Assembly: GCF_014696615.1 (NCBI RefSeq)
Contig: NZ_JACJQJ010000029.1
Location: 1-64,000 of the forward strand
Source of the DNA: Nostoc linckia FACHB-104
GTDB lineage: Bacteria > Cyanobacteriota > Cyanobacteriia > Cyanobacteriales > Nostocaceae
DNA length: 64,000 nt
Direction of reading: 5' to 3'
In this document: positions 34,899 through 44,422 of the stretch, in pieces
Layout: each line of letters starts with the position of its first letter
Numbering within the stretch: the first letter of the stretch is position 1
Program-made: the position numbers and the translations under genes
Notes under the pieces: model-generated
Databases searched by the model: none
What the model saw: the letters and a program-made list of their open reading frames with translations, nothing else
What the model was told of the DNA's origin: nothing

Positions 34899-35018
34899 GT
34901 CAACGGTCAACAGTCAACAGTCAACAGTCAACAGTCAACAGCCAACGGTCAACAGTCAACAGTCAACAGTCAACAGTCAACAGTCAACGGTCAACAGTCA
35001 ACAGTCAACAGTCAACAG
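34899..35018. repeat. Heptamer tandem array, about 17 x GTCAACA
   Basis: About seventeen head-to-tail copies of the heptamer GTCAACA with a few GTCAACG and CCAACGG variants. It is the longest pure short tandem array in the window. The reading frame through it gives only a repeating Gln-Ser-Thr-Val-Asn pattern and is not a gene. Confidence 0.9.
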
Positions 35019-35090
35019 CCCTTATTAGTAGTTATGCAATTTAGAGGCGTATTAGCTTACTACAGTAGATTGCAAAAGGTACAGATAATT

Positions 35091-35118
35091 GTAGGGGCAC
35101 ATAATTTTGTGCCCCTAC
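35091..35118. repeat. GTAGGGGCACA palindrome
   Basis: GTAGGGGCACA / TGTGCCCCTAC with a 6-base loop, about 70 bases behind the NIL-domain gene on the minus strand. It can fold as a hairpin on either strand, but there is no strong T-run. Confidence 0.5.
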
Positions 35119-35184
35119 TCTTGTACATCATTTACCTTGAAATTGCTGTAACTGCTAAAAGTTAAGCGCTGTTTATGGAAGACC

Positions 35185-35448
35185 TTACCAATTACTTTGG
35201 TTTGTATCATCCCAGACTTGTAAAGACAATTCATCAAGATAAGACAGGGCACTTTGAATTTGTGCATCTGTTCCTTGTAGTTCTAGGTCAAACCAACCAT
35301 CCCCAACAGCATTAGCGCCCAAAATTGCCGCAGTAATATTCACAGTTACACCATATTCAGAAACAAGGCGAGAAATCACAGGTTCTTGGTGATAGTCCTT
35401 AGGAATCCTCAGTCTAATACGTTTGGTAAGTGAATTTTTATTTGTCAT
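35185..35448 (-). CDS. NIL-domain protein
   Basis: 87 residues matching the ferredoxin-like NIL domain otherwise found at the C-terminus of methionine ABC-transporter ATPases: RIRLRIPKDYHQEPVISRLV, then a hydrophobic strand around VNITAAILG and a C-terminal helix. It lies 75 bases behind cysW on the same strand, so it is probably part of the sulfate operon and may sense or bind a sulfur amino acid or help regulate transport. That role is inferred from the domain and position; free-standing NIL proteins next to sulfate permeases are familiar in cyanobacteria. Confidence 0.8.
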   Translation of the reverse strand: MTNKNSLTKRIRLRIPKDYHQEPVISRLVSEYGVTVNITAAILGANAVGDGWFDLELQGTDAQIQSALSYLDELSLQVWDDTNQSNW

Positions 35449-35522
35449 TTGGTGTCTGGTGTTTGGTGTTTGTTATTTGGGGTTTGGTGTTTGTCCCTAT
35501 TACCCAATTCCCAATCCCCAAC

Positions 35523-36398
35523 TCATTCCACATCTTTAATGCGGGTCTTGCGTTCTAGAATCTCTTTCAATACCAGGGTGACAACTGCTAGCAGTGCCAA
35601 AAGTACAGCAGCAGAGAAGGCGGCTTCAGTTTCATACTGTTTGTAAGCATCTTCTACAAATAGCGGTAAACTCTGGGTTTTATCGGCAATATTGCCAGAT
35701 ACAACCGAAACTGCACCAAATTCGCCCATTGCTCTGGCATTGGTAAGAATTAAGCCGTAAAGTAAACCCCAGCGAATACTAGGCAAGGTAACACGCCAAA
35801 ATGTTTGCCAATCATTTGCACCTAATGTTCTAGCGGCTTCTTCTTGATCGCTGCCAAACTCTTCTAAAACCGGAATTACTTCCCTAGCGACAAATGGCAT
35901 ACTGATGAATGATGTAGCCAGTACCATCCCCGGAAAGGCAAAGATAATTTGGATATCATGCGCTTGTAGCCAAGGGCCAAACCAGCCATTCCGCCCATAA
36001 AGTAGCACAATCATTAATCCTGCTACTACTGGCGATATAGAAAAGGGCAGGTCAATAATACTTAAAACTATCGCCTTACCAGGAAATTTGTGACGCGCGA
36101 TCGCCCAAGCTGCACAGAGTCCAAATACTGTGTTTACTGGTACAGATACGGCTGCTAATAACAAAGTTAGCCAAGCTGCATGGAGAAAGGCGGGTTTAGA
36201 TAAATTGGCAAAGAACGGGCCAATCCCTTTACTAAAAGCTTGAACAAAAACGTTGATTGCTGGGATATATTGCACCAACGCTAAATAGGCGATCGCAATC
36301 CCAATTAAAAGTGCTGGTACCCAACTCTTAGTTTGTTTGGGCTTGATTGTAGATTTATCAGATTGAGATGAGTGCAAACTTGGCTCATTTACCGTCAT
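35523..36398 (-). CDS. cysW: Sulfate ABC transporter permease CysW
   Basis: 291 residues, six predicted membrane helices beginning with [18 protein letters not shown]. The inner-membrane-component signature [21 protein letters not shown] (EAA loop, docking site for the ATPase) and [20 protein letters not shown] identify the CysW-type subunit. It overlaps the end of cysT by 14 bases, so the two are translationally coupled. It forms the membrane channel with CysT for sulfate or thiosulfate import. Confidence 0.95.
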   Translation of the reverse strand: MTVNEPSLHSSQSDKSTIKPKQTKSWVPALLIGIAIAYLALVQYIPAINVFVQAFSKGIGPFFANLSKPAFLHAAWLTLLLAAVSVPVNTVFGLCAAWAIARHKFPGKAIVLSIIDLPFSISPVVAGLMIVLLYGRNGWFGPWLQAHDIQIIFAFPGMVLATSFISMPFVAREVIPVLEEFGSDQEEAARTLGANDWQTFWRVTLPSIRWGLLYGLILTNARAMGEFGAVSVVSGNIADKTQSLPLFVEDAYKQYETEAAFSAAVLLALLAVVTLVLKEILERKTRIKDVE

Positions 36399-37254
36399 AT
36401 CTTCTTGACCAGGCTTGTAAGAGATTAATTGCTAAAAGCAGTATCAAGGAAATTGTCAGCAAAACCATACCAATGACAGTTGCACCGGAATAGTCATACT
36501 GCTCTAGTCGCTGGAAAATTAGTACTGGTGCAATTAAATCTTGGTACGGTGTATTAGAAGAAATAATTACAGTAGAACCATATTCCCCAACTGCACGGGA
36601 GAAGCCTAAGGCAATACCAGTGAGAATTGTGGGAAATAAAGGCGGTAAAATTACTTTCCAAAAAGTCTGCCATTGAGAAGCACCTAATGACCAAGCGGCT
36701 TCTTCAATTTCATGTTCCATTTCCTGAAGTACAGGCTGCACTGTCCGGACGACAAATGGTAGTGATATAAAAATCATTGCTACCGCAACCCCTGTACGGG
36801 TAAATGATACCTTCAACCCCAGTGGTGCTAACAGTGAACCAATCCAGCCATTATCACTGTATACTGTCGCCAGTGTTAAACCTGCTACAGAAGTCGGCAG
36901 TGCAAAAGGTAAATCTACGGTAGCATCAATAATGCGTTTTAAAGGGAAGTCGTAACGCACTAATACCCAGGCAATTAAAGTCCCAAAAACCCCATTGAGC
37001 AGAGCCGCAAACAATGAGGTTACAAAGGTGACATTATAAGTAGCTAGTGCTAGAGGACTAGTAGCTATTTCCCAAAATCTAGCTGGCGGCTCCGTACTCG
37101 CTTTCAGAAACATCGCCGCGATCGGGAGAAATAACATGACTGAGAGGTAGCCGAAAGTGATTCGCCAAGTCCAGGGAATCTGACGTAACTTATTGAGCAA
37201 CTTTTTCCAGCCCGGAGTTTCGCGGTCAACTTCAAAAGGAGGAGAGATAGCCAT
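36385..37254 (-). CDS. cysT: Sulfate ABC transporter permease CysT
   Basis: 289 residues from the ATG at 37254; a TTG five codons upstream is less likely. It has about six membrane helices, the EAA loop ([20 protein letters not shown]) and [20 protein letters not shown], which is the CysT/CysU signature. With CysW it makes the heteromeric channel. The 155-base gap to sbpA is filled by G- and T-rich repeats, including an exact 49-bp direct repeat, so its own ribosome site lies right behind repetitive DNA. Confidence 0.95.
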   Translation of the reverse strand: MAISPPFEVDRETPGWKKLLNKLRQIPWTWRITFGYLSVMLFLPIAAMFLKASTEPPARFWEIATSPLALATYNVTFVTSLFAALLNGVFGTLIAWVLVRYDFPLKRIIDATVDLPFALPTSVAGLTLATVYSDNGWIGSLLAPLGLKVSFTRTGVAVAMIFISLPFVVRTVQPVLQEMEHEIEEAAWSLGASQWQTFWKVILPPLFPTILTGIALGFSRAVGEYGSTVIISSNTPYQDLIAPVLIFQRLEQYDYSGATVIGMVLLTISLILLLAINLLQAWSRRYDGK

Positions 37255-37285
37255 AGTGAAAAGCTTCAAGGGTCAAGAGTCAAGA

Positions 37286-37399
37286 GTTAAAGGTCAAGGG
37301 TTAATGGTTAAGGGTCAATGGTCATTTTCCCATTCCCCATTCCCCCAAAGGTTAAAGGTCAAGGGTTAATGGTTAAGGGTCAATGGTCATTTTCCCATT
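37286..37399. repeat. Exact 49-bp direct repeat between sbpA and cysT
   Basis: Two identical 49-base copies (37286-37334 and 37351-37399), starting GTTAAAGGTCAAGGGTTAAT and ending TTTTCCCATT, with a 65-base period. The flanks contain CCCATTACC heptamers. A recent slippage or unequal-recombination event is likely. Confidence 0.9.
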
Positions 37400-37423
37400 A
37401 CTCATCACCCATTACCCATTCCC

Positions 37424-38569
37424 CTACCGTTTATTTTTGGCTTGAATTTGGTCAAAGATTGCGCCATCAGCAAAGAACTTCTTGTTGATTGCATCCCAAC
37501 CACCAAAGTCTTTAACTGTACCTAGAGTTTTCACCTTGGGAAACTTGTCTGCAACTTCTTTAGTATTTGCTACTGTCTCATCTACAGGTCTAAATCCTAA
37601 TTTGGCAAACTCTTGTTGCGCTTCTGGAGTGTACAAGTATTTTACAAAAGCTTCAGCGACTTCACGGTTACCATGTTTGTCAACGTTTTTATCGACTACG
37701 GCAACCGGATTATCAATAGATATGTTCACATCTGGGATAATAGAAGTGACTTTTTCACCTTTTTGTTCTGCTAGGACAATTTCGTTTTCGTAATTGATCA
37801 GAGCGTCACCTTGACCCTGTTTAAAGAAAGCATCTGTAGCTTCACGGGCATCTTTAGTTAAGATAGGCACATTTTTATAGACCTTGGTCACAAAGTCTAA
37901 AGCTTTAGCGTCATCTCCACCAGTTTTAATTACTGAATTCCATAATGCTAGGAAATTCCAACGAGCCACACCCGAGGTTTTGGGGTCGGCGGTAATTAAT
38001 TTGACACCATCTTTTGCTAGATCAGTCCAGGTTTGAATACCTTTAGGATTACCTGGACGAGTTACTAATGCTGCTACAGATTTAGAGACAATACCATCAT
38101 TAGGAACCTCTTTTTCCCATCCTGCTTGGATTAGTCCTGCCTTTTCAATCTTTTGAGTATCTGCAGCTAGCGCTAAGTGAACAACGTCTGCTTCTAAGCC
38201 ATCAATTACAGCACGAGTTTGAGAACCAGAGCCACCATAACTTTGCTTAAAGGTGACGGTTTGGTTATGTTCTTGCTTCCATTTTTCTACAAACTTAGGA
38301 ATAATAGCTTCATGGGCTGCTTTGGTGACTGCAAAAGACACAAGAGTTACTTCCACATTTTGTTTGTTGGCAGCAACATTACTAGCCGCAGGGGTTTCCG
38401 TGGCAGAATTGTTACCATTTCCACCAGAGCAGGCGGCGAGGGCCACACTCAAAATTGTCCCTACCAAAAACATCGATACAAAGCCTTTGAGCGAATTTAG
38501 CTTAAACCGAGTGATGATTCGCTCAATACTCAGTTGCGATCGCTTCCGGGGGTGCGGCCACAGACTCAT
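37424..38569 (-). CDS. sbpA: Sulfate-binding lipoprotein
   Basis: 381 residues. After an N-terminal basic segment comes a lipoprotein signal with the lipobox LAAC (Cys47), then a low-complexity linker (SGGNGNNSATETPAAS) and a type II periplasmic binding fold: SYGGSGSQTRAVIDGLEADV, with the anion-binding SGSQ loop, and ARWNFLALWNSV. It delivers sulfate to CysT/CysW. The ATPase gene cysA is not in this cluster. Transcription runs sbpA-cysT-cysW-NIL. Sulfur limitation control is expected from family knowledge; no operator could be identified. Confidence 0.95.
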   Translation of the reverse strand: MSLWPHPRKRSQLSIERIITRFKLNSLKGFVSMFLVGTILSVALAACSGGNGNNSATETPAASNVAANKQNVEVTLVSFAVTKAAHEAIIPKFVEKWKQEHNQTVTFKQSYGGSGSQTRAVIDGLEADVVHLALAADTQKIEKAGLIQAGWEKEVPNDGIVSKSVAALVTRPGNPKGIQTWTDLAKDGVKLITADPKTSGVARWNFLALWNSVIKTGGDDAKALDFVTKVYKNVPILTKDAREATDAFFKQGQGDALINYENEIVLAEQKGEKVTSIIPDVNISIDNPVAVVDKNVDKHGNREVAEAFVKYLYTPEAQQEFAKLGFRPVDETVANTKEVADKFPKVKTLGTVKDFGGWDAINKKFFADGAIFDQIQAKNKR

Positions 38570-38756
38570 TCCAGATCCTCCTCTAAAATATCTACGGTGA
38601 TTCTATGGAAATACCGTATATGCACGTGGTATATAAGATAATTGCAGGTATTGCTAGTAAAAAGCAATAGGCAAACAACCTATTTTCTATCGACAATATG
38701 GTGATTGTAACTAAATCTCTTGTAGGTTAGCCATTTTGGGCATTTTAAAATTCATA

Positions 38757-40028
38757 TTAAATATCCTTTAATGTGGCATGATAATCGAAATGCAAGTAAT
38801 GTTTGATAATCTGTTCAACGCTATTACCACAGCTATTGGCTAACAACTTAATATCAGCACCATTATTAGCTTGAATACTAATAAAAGTATGACGGGTGGA
38901 ATAGGGTTTTAAATACTCAAGTTTTTTATTTTCTGCTAACGCTTTAACTGCCCCAGGATAGTGGTAGACTTTACCTTTAGACTCAACAGTATTGCCTGCC
39001 CATATATCTGTCAGGGTATTACTTGAATATTGCTTACCAGAAATAGTTCTAAAAACTAATTCATTATCTCTTTTACCATTATCATATAGTCGGGTGAGCA
39101 AATTAATTAATCTGCTCATACCTTGCATTTTAAAGAGTCTATTAACATGATTTTTATGACTTTTAGTAATGCCAGTACTACTGTCAAAAGATTCTTTAAA
39201 GATAATCCAGCCCTCATCTAATTTGACATTCTTCCACTTCAACGCAAACACTTCACCATGCCTACAACCAGTAAGAAACAAAAATTCGATTAAATCAGCA
39301 CCATGCCTGATAGATGCTTGTTCAGAATTTCTGAAGGCTTGAATGATTAAATCTCTTTCTTGTAGAGTGTAGGCTCGATAATCTTCAATATCTGCATTTT
39401 TTTGAGGTTTGTTAGCTAGATTGTAAGTTTTTTTTATTTCTAGAAAATAATCAGTAGTTAATTGCTGATTGCTGATTGCCCGTTGGCACATACTACTCAA
39501 CAAACTAAATAGCTTTTTAATTTGTTGCTTATTACTTTGTTTAAGTGAAAGATGCTTAATTAAATTATTAGCTGTATCAAAATTTAGCTCTAAATCTAAA
39601 AAGTCTTTAATGAGGTTAGTATAAACAACAAAATTCTTTTTATAAGTAGTTTTTTGAATCTGCTTTGTTTGCAATTTCCAATCCACAAATTCATGCCATA
39701 GCTCACCAAGCTGAGGTGGTTGTATCAGATTTTGTAACTGACTAATTGTGGTTAATTGCTTAATCGTTAAATATTTAGCAAGTGTTGGATCAAAACAAGT
39801 GCCATCGGGATGATCGATGTCGGCTTGTATCCTTGCTGCTATTTGATTAGCCCATTTTTGGTTTTCTGGAGTGTCACTTCTCCCTAGCCCTTTATAAGCT
39901 TGTCGCTTGCGATAAAACTGCTGGCTAATACGAGTGCTGAATTGTAGCCTTAAATTACCTTTATCCGAACCGACACGTATATCTGCTAATTTGATAGAAT
40001 CCTTGCTACTCTTACGATTTGAGTGCAT
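38757..40028 (-). CDS. Tyrosine recombinase/phage-type integrase
   Basis: 423 residues: an arm-type DNA-binding N-terminus (about 12-75, QFYRKRQAYKGLG), a core-binding domain, and a catalytic domain with Arg256 in LTGCRHGEVFALKW, Arg379 in KPYSTRHTFIS and nucleophile Tyr411 in IIKHYLHFDY. All essential positions look intact. No excisionase, phage gene, tRNA or att-like direct repeat was found around it. It is AT-richer than its neighbours and sits between the sulfate operon and thiE, divergent from thiE, which suggests a captured gene or the remnant of a small element. Confidence 0.88.
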   Translation of the reverse strand: MHSNRKSSKDSIKLADIRVGSDKGNLRLQFSTRISQQFYRKRQAYKGLGRSDTPENQKWANQIAARIQADIDHPDGTCFDPTLAKYLTIKQLTTISQLQNLIQPPQLGELWHEFVDWKLQTKQIQKTTYKKNFVVYTNLIKDFLDLELNFDTANNLIKHLSLKQSNKQQIKKLFSLLSSMCQRAISNQQLTTDYFLEIKKTYNLANKPQKNADIEDYRAYTLQERDLIIQAFRNSEQASIRHGADLIEFLFLTGCRHGEVFALKWKNVKLDEGWIIFKESFDSSTGITKSHKNHVNRLFKMQGMSRLINLLTRLYDNGKRDNELVFRTISGKQYSSNTLTDIWAGNTVESKGKVYHYPGAVKALAENKKLEYLKPYSTRHTFISIQANNGADIKLLANSCGNSVEQIIKHYLHFDYHATLKDI

Positions 40029-40124
40029 AGTAAATTTCTAGTAAAAATAGCAATTTTATCAATGACAATTACTAGAATAGTTGATTTTCCGTCTTTTGAT
40101 GAAAGCAGGAATGGGGTTGTTGTA

Positions 40125-41180
40125 ATGGTCGAGCCACACAGCCAAACAGAGCAAATGCAGCAAGTTGTTTACCGCATTTTAGATGCCAATTTAGATCGCG
40201 CTCGTGAAGGCTTGCGAATTGTTGAGGAGTGGTGTCGCTTTGGACTGAATAATGCTCAGTTCACTGGAGAGTGTAAGCGCTTGCGGCAAGACATAGCTCA
40301 CTGGCATACGGCTGAACTGAGAGCAGCACGAGATACGCCAGGTGATGCGGGAACAGACTTAACACATCCTCACGAGGAAAAACGTACTAGCATCAAATCT
40401 GTTTTGCAAGCTAATTTTTGCCGCGTGCAAGAAGCAATGCGGGTGCTAGAAGAATATGGCAAGCTGCATGACCCTAATATGGGTAAAGCTTTTAAGCAGA
40501 TGCGGTATCAAGTTTATACCCTAGAAAGTAATTTATTGGGTTATCAACGCCATCAACTATTATGGCGATCGCGTCTGTATTTGGTAACCTCACCAGCCGA
40601 AAATTTACTATCAACGGTAGAAGCTGCTCTAAAAGGCGGATTAACTTTGATACAGTACCGTGACAAAACGGCTGATGATGGTGTTCGTCTCGAACAAGCT
40701 AAAAAGCTGCGACAACTATGCCACCTCTACGGCGCGCTGTTCATTATTAATGACCGTATAGATCTGGCCTTAGCAGTAGATGCTGACGGCGTACATCTGG
40801 GACAGCAAGATATGCCGATTGAGATTGCCAGACAATTACTCGGTTCTCATCGGATAGTTGGTCGTTCCACTACAAATGCTGAAGAAATGCAAGCAGCACT
40901 CGCGGAAGGTGCTGATTATATTGGTGTAGGGCCAGTGTATGAAACACCAACCAAAGAAGGTAAGCCAGCAGCAGGTTTACAATATGTCAGCTATGCTGCC
41001 AAAAATTGTGCTATTCCCTGGTTTGCTATTGGCGGTATAGATGCCAATAATATCAATGACGTGATTGATGCTGGCGCGCAACGCGTGGCGGTAGTGCGAT
41101 CGCTCATGCAAGCAGAACAACCCACCCTTGTGACTCAATATCTGCTCTCCCAACTCAATCGCATTAAACCAGAATCTTAA
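40125..41180 (+). CDS. thiE: Thiamine-phosphate synthase, long cyanobacterial form
   Basis: 351 residues from the ATG at 40125; upstream in-frame ATG at 40062 and 40023 are possible but the family starts near MVEPHSQTEQMQQ. The N-terminal helical domain (about 1-130, ILDANLDRAREGLRIVEEWCRF) is a cyanobacterial fusion of unknown function. The C-terminal TIM barrel joins hydroxymethylpyrimidine-PP and thiazole-P, with QYRDKTADDG, INDRIDLALAVDADGVHLGQ and GVGPVYETPTKEG. It is followed 44 bases later by thiS, so the two are co-transcribed for thiamine synthesis. Confidence 0.95.
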   Translation: MVEPHSQTEQMQQVVYRILDANLDRAREGLRIVEEWCRFGLNNAQFTGECKRLRQDIAHWHTAELRAARDTPGDAGTDLTHPHEEKRTSIKSVLQANFCRVQEAMRVLEEYGKLHDPNMGKAFKQMRYQVYTLESNLLGYQRHQLLWRSRLYLVTSPAENLLSTVEAALKGGLTLIQYRDKTADDGVRLEQAKKLRQLCHLYGALFIINDRIDLALAVDADGVHLGQQDMPIEIARQLLGSHRIVGRSTTNAEEMQAALAEGADYIGVGPVYETPTKEGKPAAGLQYVSYAAKNCAIPWFAIGGIDANNINDVIDAGAQRVAVVRSLMQAEQPTLVTQYLLSQLNRIKPES

Positions 41181-41224
41181 ATAATTCCAAAATCAAAAAA
41201 ATTTTCAAAAATTTGTGACATTTT

Positions 41225-41437
41225 ATGTCTAACGAAATCACGCTTCAGGTCAATGGGGAGAACCATAGCTGTTCATCCCAAACACCTTTACCCGAATTAC
41301 TCCAAAAACTAGGTTTCAACCCCCGCTTAGTCGCAGTAGAATACAACGGCGAAATTTTACACCGCCAATTTTGGGAGCAAACAAAAGTACAACCAGGCGA
41401 TCGCCTAGAAGTTGTCACTATTGTTGGTGGTGGATAA
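41225..41437 (+). CDS. thiS: Sulfur carrier protein ThiS
   Basis: 70 residues with the ubiquitin-like fold and the obligatory C-terminal Gly-Gly (TIVGGG). ThiF-type activation and thiocarboxylation at this end supply sulfur for the thiazole of thiamine. It is adjacent to thiE, as is common in cyanobacteria. The end of the protein overlaps a HIP1-like GGCGATCGCC codon stretch. Confidence 0.95.
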   Translation: MSNEITLQVNGENHSCSSQTPLPELLQKLGFNPRLVAVEYNGEILHRQFWEQTKVQPGDRLEVVTIVGGG

Positions 41438-41554
41438 AGAATATTTGGTGGGAGAGACGTGATGAATCGCGTCTGTACAAGAGTCAAAAAATTTTGGATT
41501 TTGGATTTTTTCTCCCCCTCATCTCCCCAGTCCCCAATCCCCAGTCCCCAACCC

Positions 41555-42748
41555 TTACTCCAACTTATACAGCGAACGGTGAAGGGTTTTGCGCTTGGCT
41601 AACTCTTTGCCTTTGCGACCTAGTTGTTCGCGTAGCTGTTGGTCTTTACACAACCGATTGAAGGCTTGAAAAACTTCATAGCCAGAATAAGGATTAACTA
41701 AGATGCCATTTTCTTCGTGGTGAATAGCATCAATCACTCCGCCTAAACGAGAAGCAATTACAGGTTTACCAAAGTAACTCGCTTCTAAGTAAACGATACC
41801 AAAACCCTCCATGCTGCTAGCTTTGTTATCGACTAAATTCAGCATGGCAAAGATATCGCAGGCTGCATAATACCCAGCTAATTCGCGATCGCTGATTTCT
41901 CCTGCAAAGTGTACTCTTTGGTCAACTCGTAAGCGATTAGCTAGGGATTTCAGTTCCGCTTCACAAGGGCCTTGACCACAAATTATATAGTGAACATCCA
42001 CGCCAACAGTTAGTAGTAGTGGTAAGTTGTCAATGACGCGATTAAAGCTTTTGTGCTTGACAAGCTGTCCGACAGAAAGAATCACTACTGCTGTTTCGGG
42101 AATATTGTACATCTGGCGGACATTTGCACGTAACTCACTCAAATTCCCTGGATTGATCACATGGCTAAATTTCTCCGCCCTCACCATTGGGTTGATCACA
42201 TGGGTAGGAGTCTCTAATCTTAACCTTGTTCTGAGATAATCCTGAGTGAAAGAACTGTTGCAAACAATACCCTCAGCGCGCTTCAATGTCAATTTAAATA
42301 GCGATCGCCACAAAGGATTACGTAAGCTACAAACAATATCATTCCCGTGGAGGTAGATAAAAAAGCGAATCGGTAGAAAATAACTTAGTAGTAATAGTGA
42401 GGGAAATTCGTACCCATGACCCCATTCAATATAGCGATAACGATAGCGAAAATAAAGTTTGATTGCTAGTGAAAATGAATATATAAGGTTGATAAAAGGA
42501 TTTAAAAAACTCCAATCCCTCAAAATTGGCCAGCGATATATAGGAAACTTTTGAGCTTGATCAAATGCTTTATCACCTGAACAACTAGCTGCTAAAACAA
42601 TTACCCGCTCTGGGTCTTGGAGACAGCGATTATATATATATTCACCAATAATTGCTTCTTTTGGTAAGAAACTGCGGGATATTACTAGAATGTCTGGTAA
42701 TGCAGTTTGTTCTCTAACATTTCCCGCCAGTTGTGAAATATGTTCCAT
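41555..42748 (-). CDS. Glycosyltransferase family 4 protein
   Basis: 397 residues with two Rossmann-like halves (GT-B). Seen are LVISRSFLP at the N-terminus, HGNDIVCSLRN, VGQLVKHKSFNRVIDNL at the domain boundary, and the C-terminal EX7E-type block EGFGIVYLEASYFGKPVIASRLGG that binds the nucleotide sugar. Acceptor and donor cannot be predicted. It is alone on the minus strand, convergent with thiS. Confidence 0.88.
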   Translation of the reverse strand: MEHISQLAGNVREQTALPDILVISRSFLPKEAIIGEYIYNRCLQDPERVIVLAASCSGDKAFDQAQKFPIYRWPILRDWSFLNPFINLIYSFSLAIKLYFRYRYRYIEWGHGYEFPSLLLLSYFLPIRFFIYLHGNDIVCSLRNPLWRSLFKLTLKRAEGIVCNSSFTQDYLRTRLRLETPTHVINPMVRAEKFSHVINPGNLSELRANVRQMYNIPETAVVILSVGQLVKHKSFNRVIDNLPLLLTVGVDVHYIICGQGPCEAELKSLANRLRVDQRVHFAGEISDRELAGYYAACDIFAMLNLVDNKASSMEGFGIVYLEASYFGKPVIASRLGGVIDAIHHEENGILVNPYSGYEVFQAFNRLCKDQQLREQLGRKGKELAKRKTLHRSLYKLE

Positions 42749-44422
42749 AAGAAATTGTGATAAGTATAGTTTAAAAAATTTTAATTTTTCATACTATCAA
42801 CTAGAGCGCAGAAATGAGTGATAATCAACTGCTATCCTTGAGCCTAAATTATCTTTATTGAAAAATTTTTTGCTTCGGTGTGAACTCAAAGATAAAGCAG
42901 AAAGCATAATTATTTATTTGACACTGTTCACATCTTAACTCGCCTCAATTCTGCAATAACAAAGCAGTGACTTTTACATTTTGGTGCATCACCTGTACGG
43001 TTACCCTCCTCCGTGGTAAGAAGTAGCGTGGGAAACTTGCCTAAGGTGCAGCCTCCACTGGACATCGAGCAAAAATTCCTTTGGGTAATACCAATAGGAA
43101 ATTTTCCTCCTCTGTATCTAATTTTCCACTGTTTTATCATTCTCGCCAACAGCTATCCTGTAACAACCTTTAATCTCTATATTTTTTTTAACATTAGATT
43201 TTTAGCATTAGTAACTAATTCCATCATGGCAAGAGTATTTACACTAATACTGATTAACTTTTAATACATTGTTGAGAAAAGCATATTTTTTCATCCTTAT
43301 TTGAGAGCTTGCAGTATACTAATGCCAGCATTTTTTTGAAAGAGTATTTGGAAATATTAGATATTTAAAATTGTTAATTTTCTTTTCAATTGTTCACCAC
43401 TTAAATCGTGTCTACTTAATTAACAAGCATTGAAATTTGGGACTACCAGCGAAATCAATTGCTCATAGACTTCTGTGGGAATTACTAAAGCTAGTTTCTA
43501 TTAATAGAATATCTTGGAACTAATTTAGATTGTGCCAAAATGCCAAAAGATTAAAGTCATTTCCATTAGTTAATCAAGCAGCTCATTAGCATCAAAAATC
43601 CTGCACCTCTAGGTTAAGAGATCCCCCAAAGGCTAGATGCAGTAAGCAAAATAATTCCTAAGTAATTAGGGTAGTTAAGGAAATTTGAAAAGTAAATACC
43701 ATAATTACTTGCCAGATAAATCAATTTTGATAATTATTAAAGCAAATTACTGTAATTTAGATAACTAATTTCAAAAAACCATCATAAATCTCAGAGAAGT
43801 TACCAATAATGCGTATAATTGCGTCTTTTCCTTACCTTAATTATGTTCTCTAATCTAATCGTCATTTAAATTGCATCATTTTCATGCTGCTAAAAGCTGT
43901 AAACCCTCTCCCTTACCCTTCTACCCTTCTCCTGACGGAGACGCTGCACGCTAAGCGTTGGCGCAGCCTCTCGTAGAGAAGCTATGCGGTAGGCTTTACG
44001 CTGCGCTCGCAATGACTGTAATTAATTTTGCGTGGTTACTTATGCTGAACAGCTGATCAAGGTGTAGTGGGTGTTTGTCAGAGGGAACAGGGTATTCTTT
44101 TGAATTGATTTGTCCCCTGATCTTCCTCATCCCCAGCCCCCAATCCCATCTCCCGAATGATTAATTGATCCCAAAATTCTGACGATCGCAAAAGAATCTG
44201 AGGTACGGTTATCTACTCAAGAAATCCCCCCTAAGCTTGCTGTCTAGGCAAGATATGACGCGGTACATTGAATATGTAGCCCAGAAAGATGAATACTACA
44301 GAGAGCTACTGCCAATCAAAAACTCGCTTGCTTGCTACGGGCTGGCGTTACTGACCAAGCAAATCTCTCCTAGCAGCGTTGGGAGAAATCATCACCAATA
44401 CCGTTTTTCAAGCAACTGTATT
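42749..44422. other. Long spacer of about 1.7 kb without a convincing gene
   Basis: Largely AT-rich. Short frames near 42928-43264 overlap each other and have no family features. Around 43087 is an ATACCAATAGG end like that of the element at 8706. At about 43920-44015 are REP-like words (GACGCTGCACGCTAAGCG, GTTGGCGCAGCCTC, TACGCTGCGCTCGC). No RNA gene was recognised. Confidence 0.45.

Noticed and set aside
34890-35165. Open frame with repeating Gln-Ser-Thr-Val-Asn residues
   Set aside because: It is the translation of the GTCAACA heptamer array; no start context and no family.
38570-40124. Integrated phage or genomic island around the recombinase
   Set aside because: No flanking tRNA, att-like repeats, or phage or cargo genes; the neighbours are ordinary chromosomal genes.
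42928-43264. Two overlapping frames on opposite strands in the long spacer
   Set aside because: Mutually exclusive, no conserved motif, and they cross a region with MITE-like ends; not supportable as genes.
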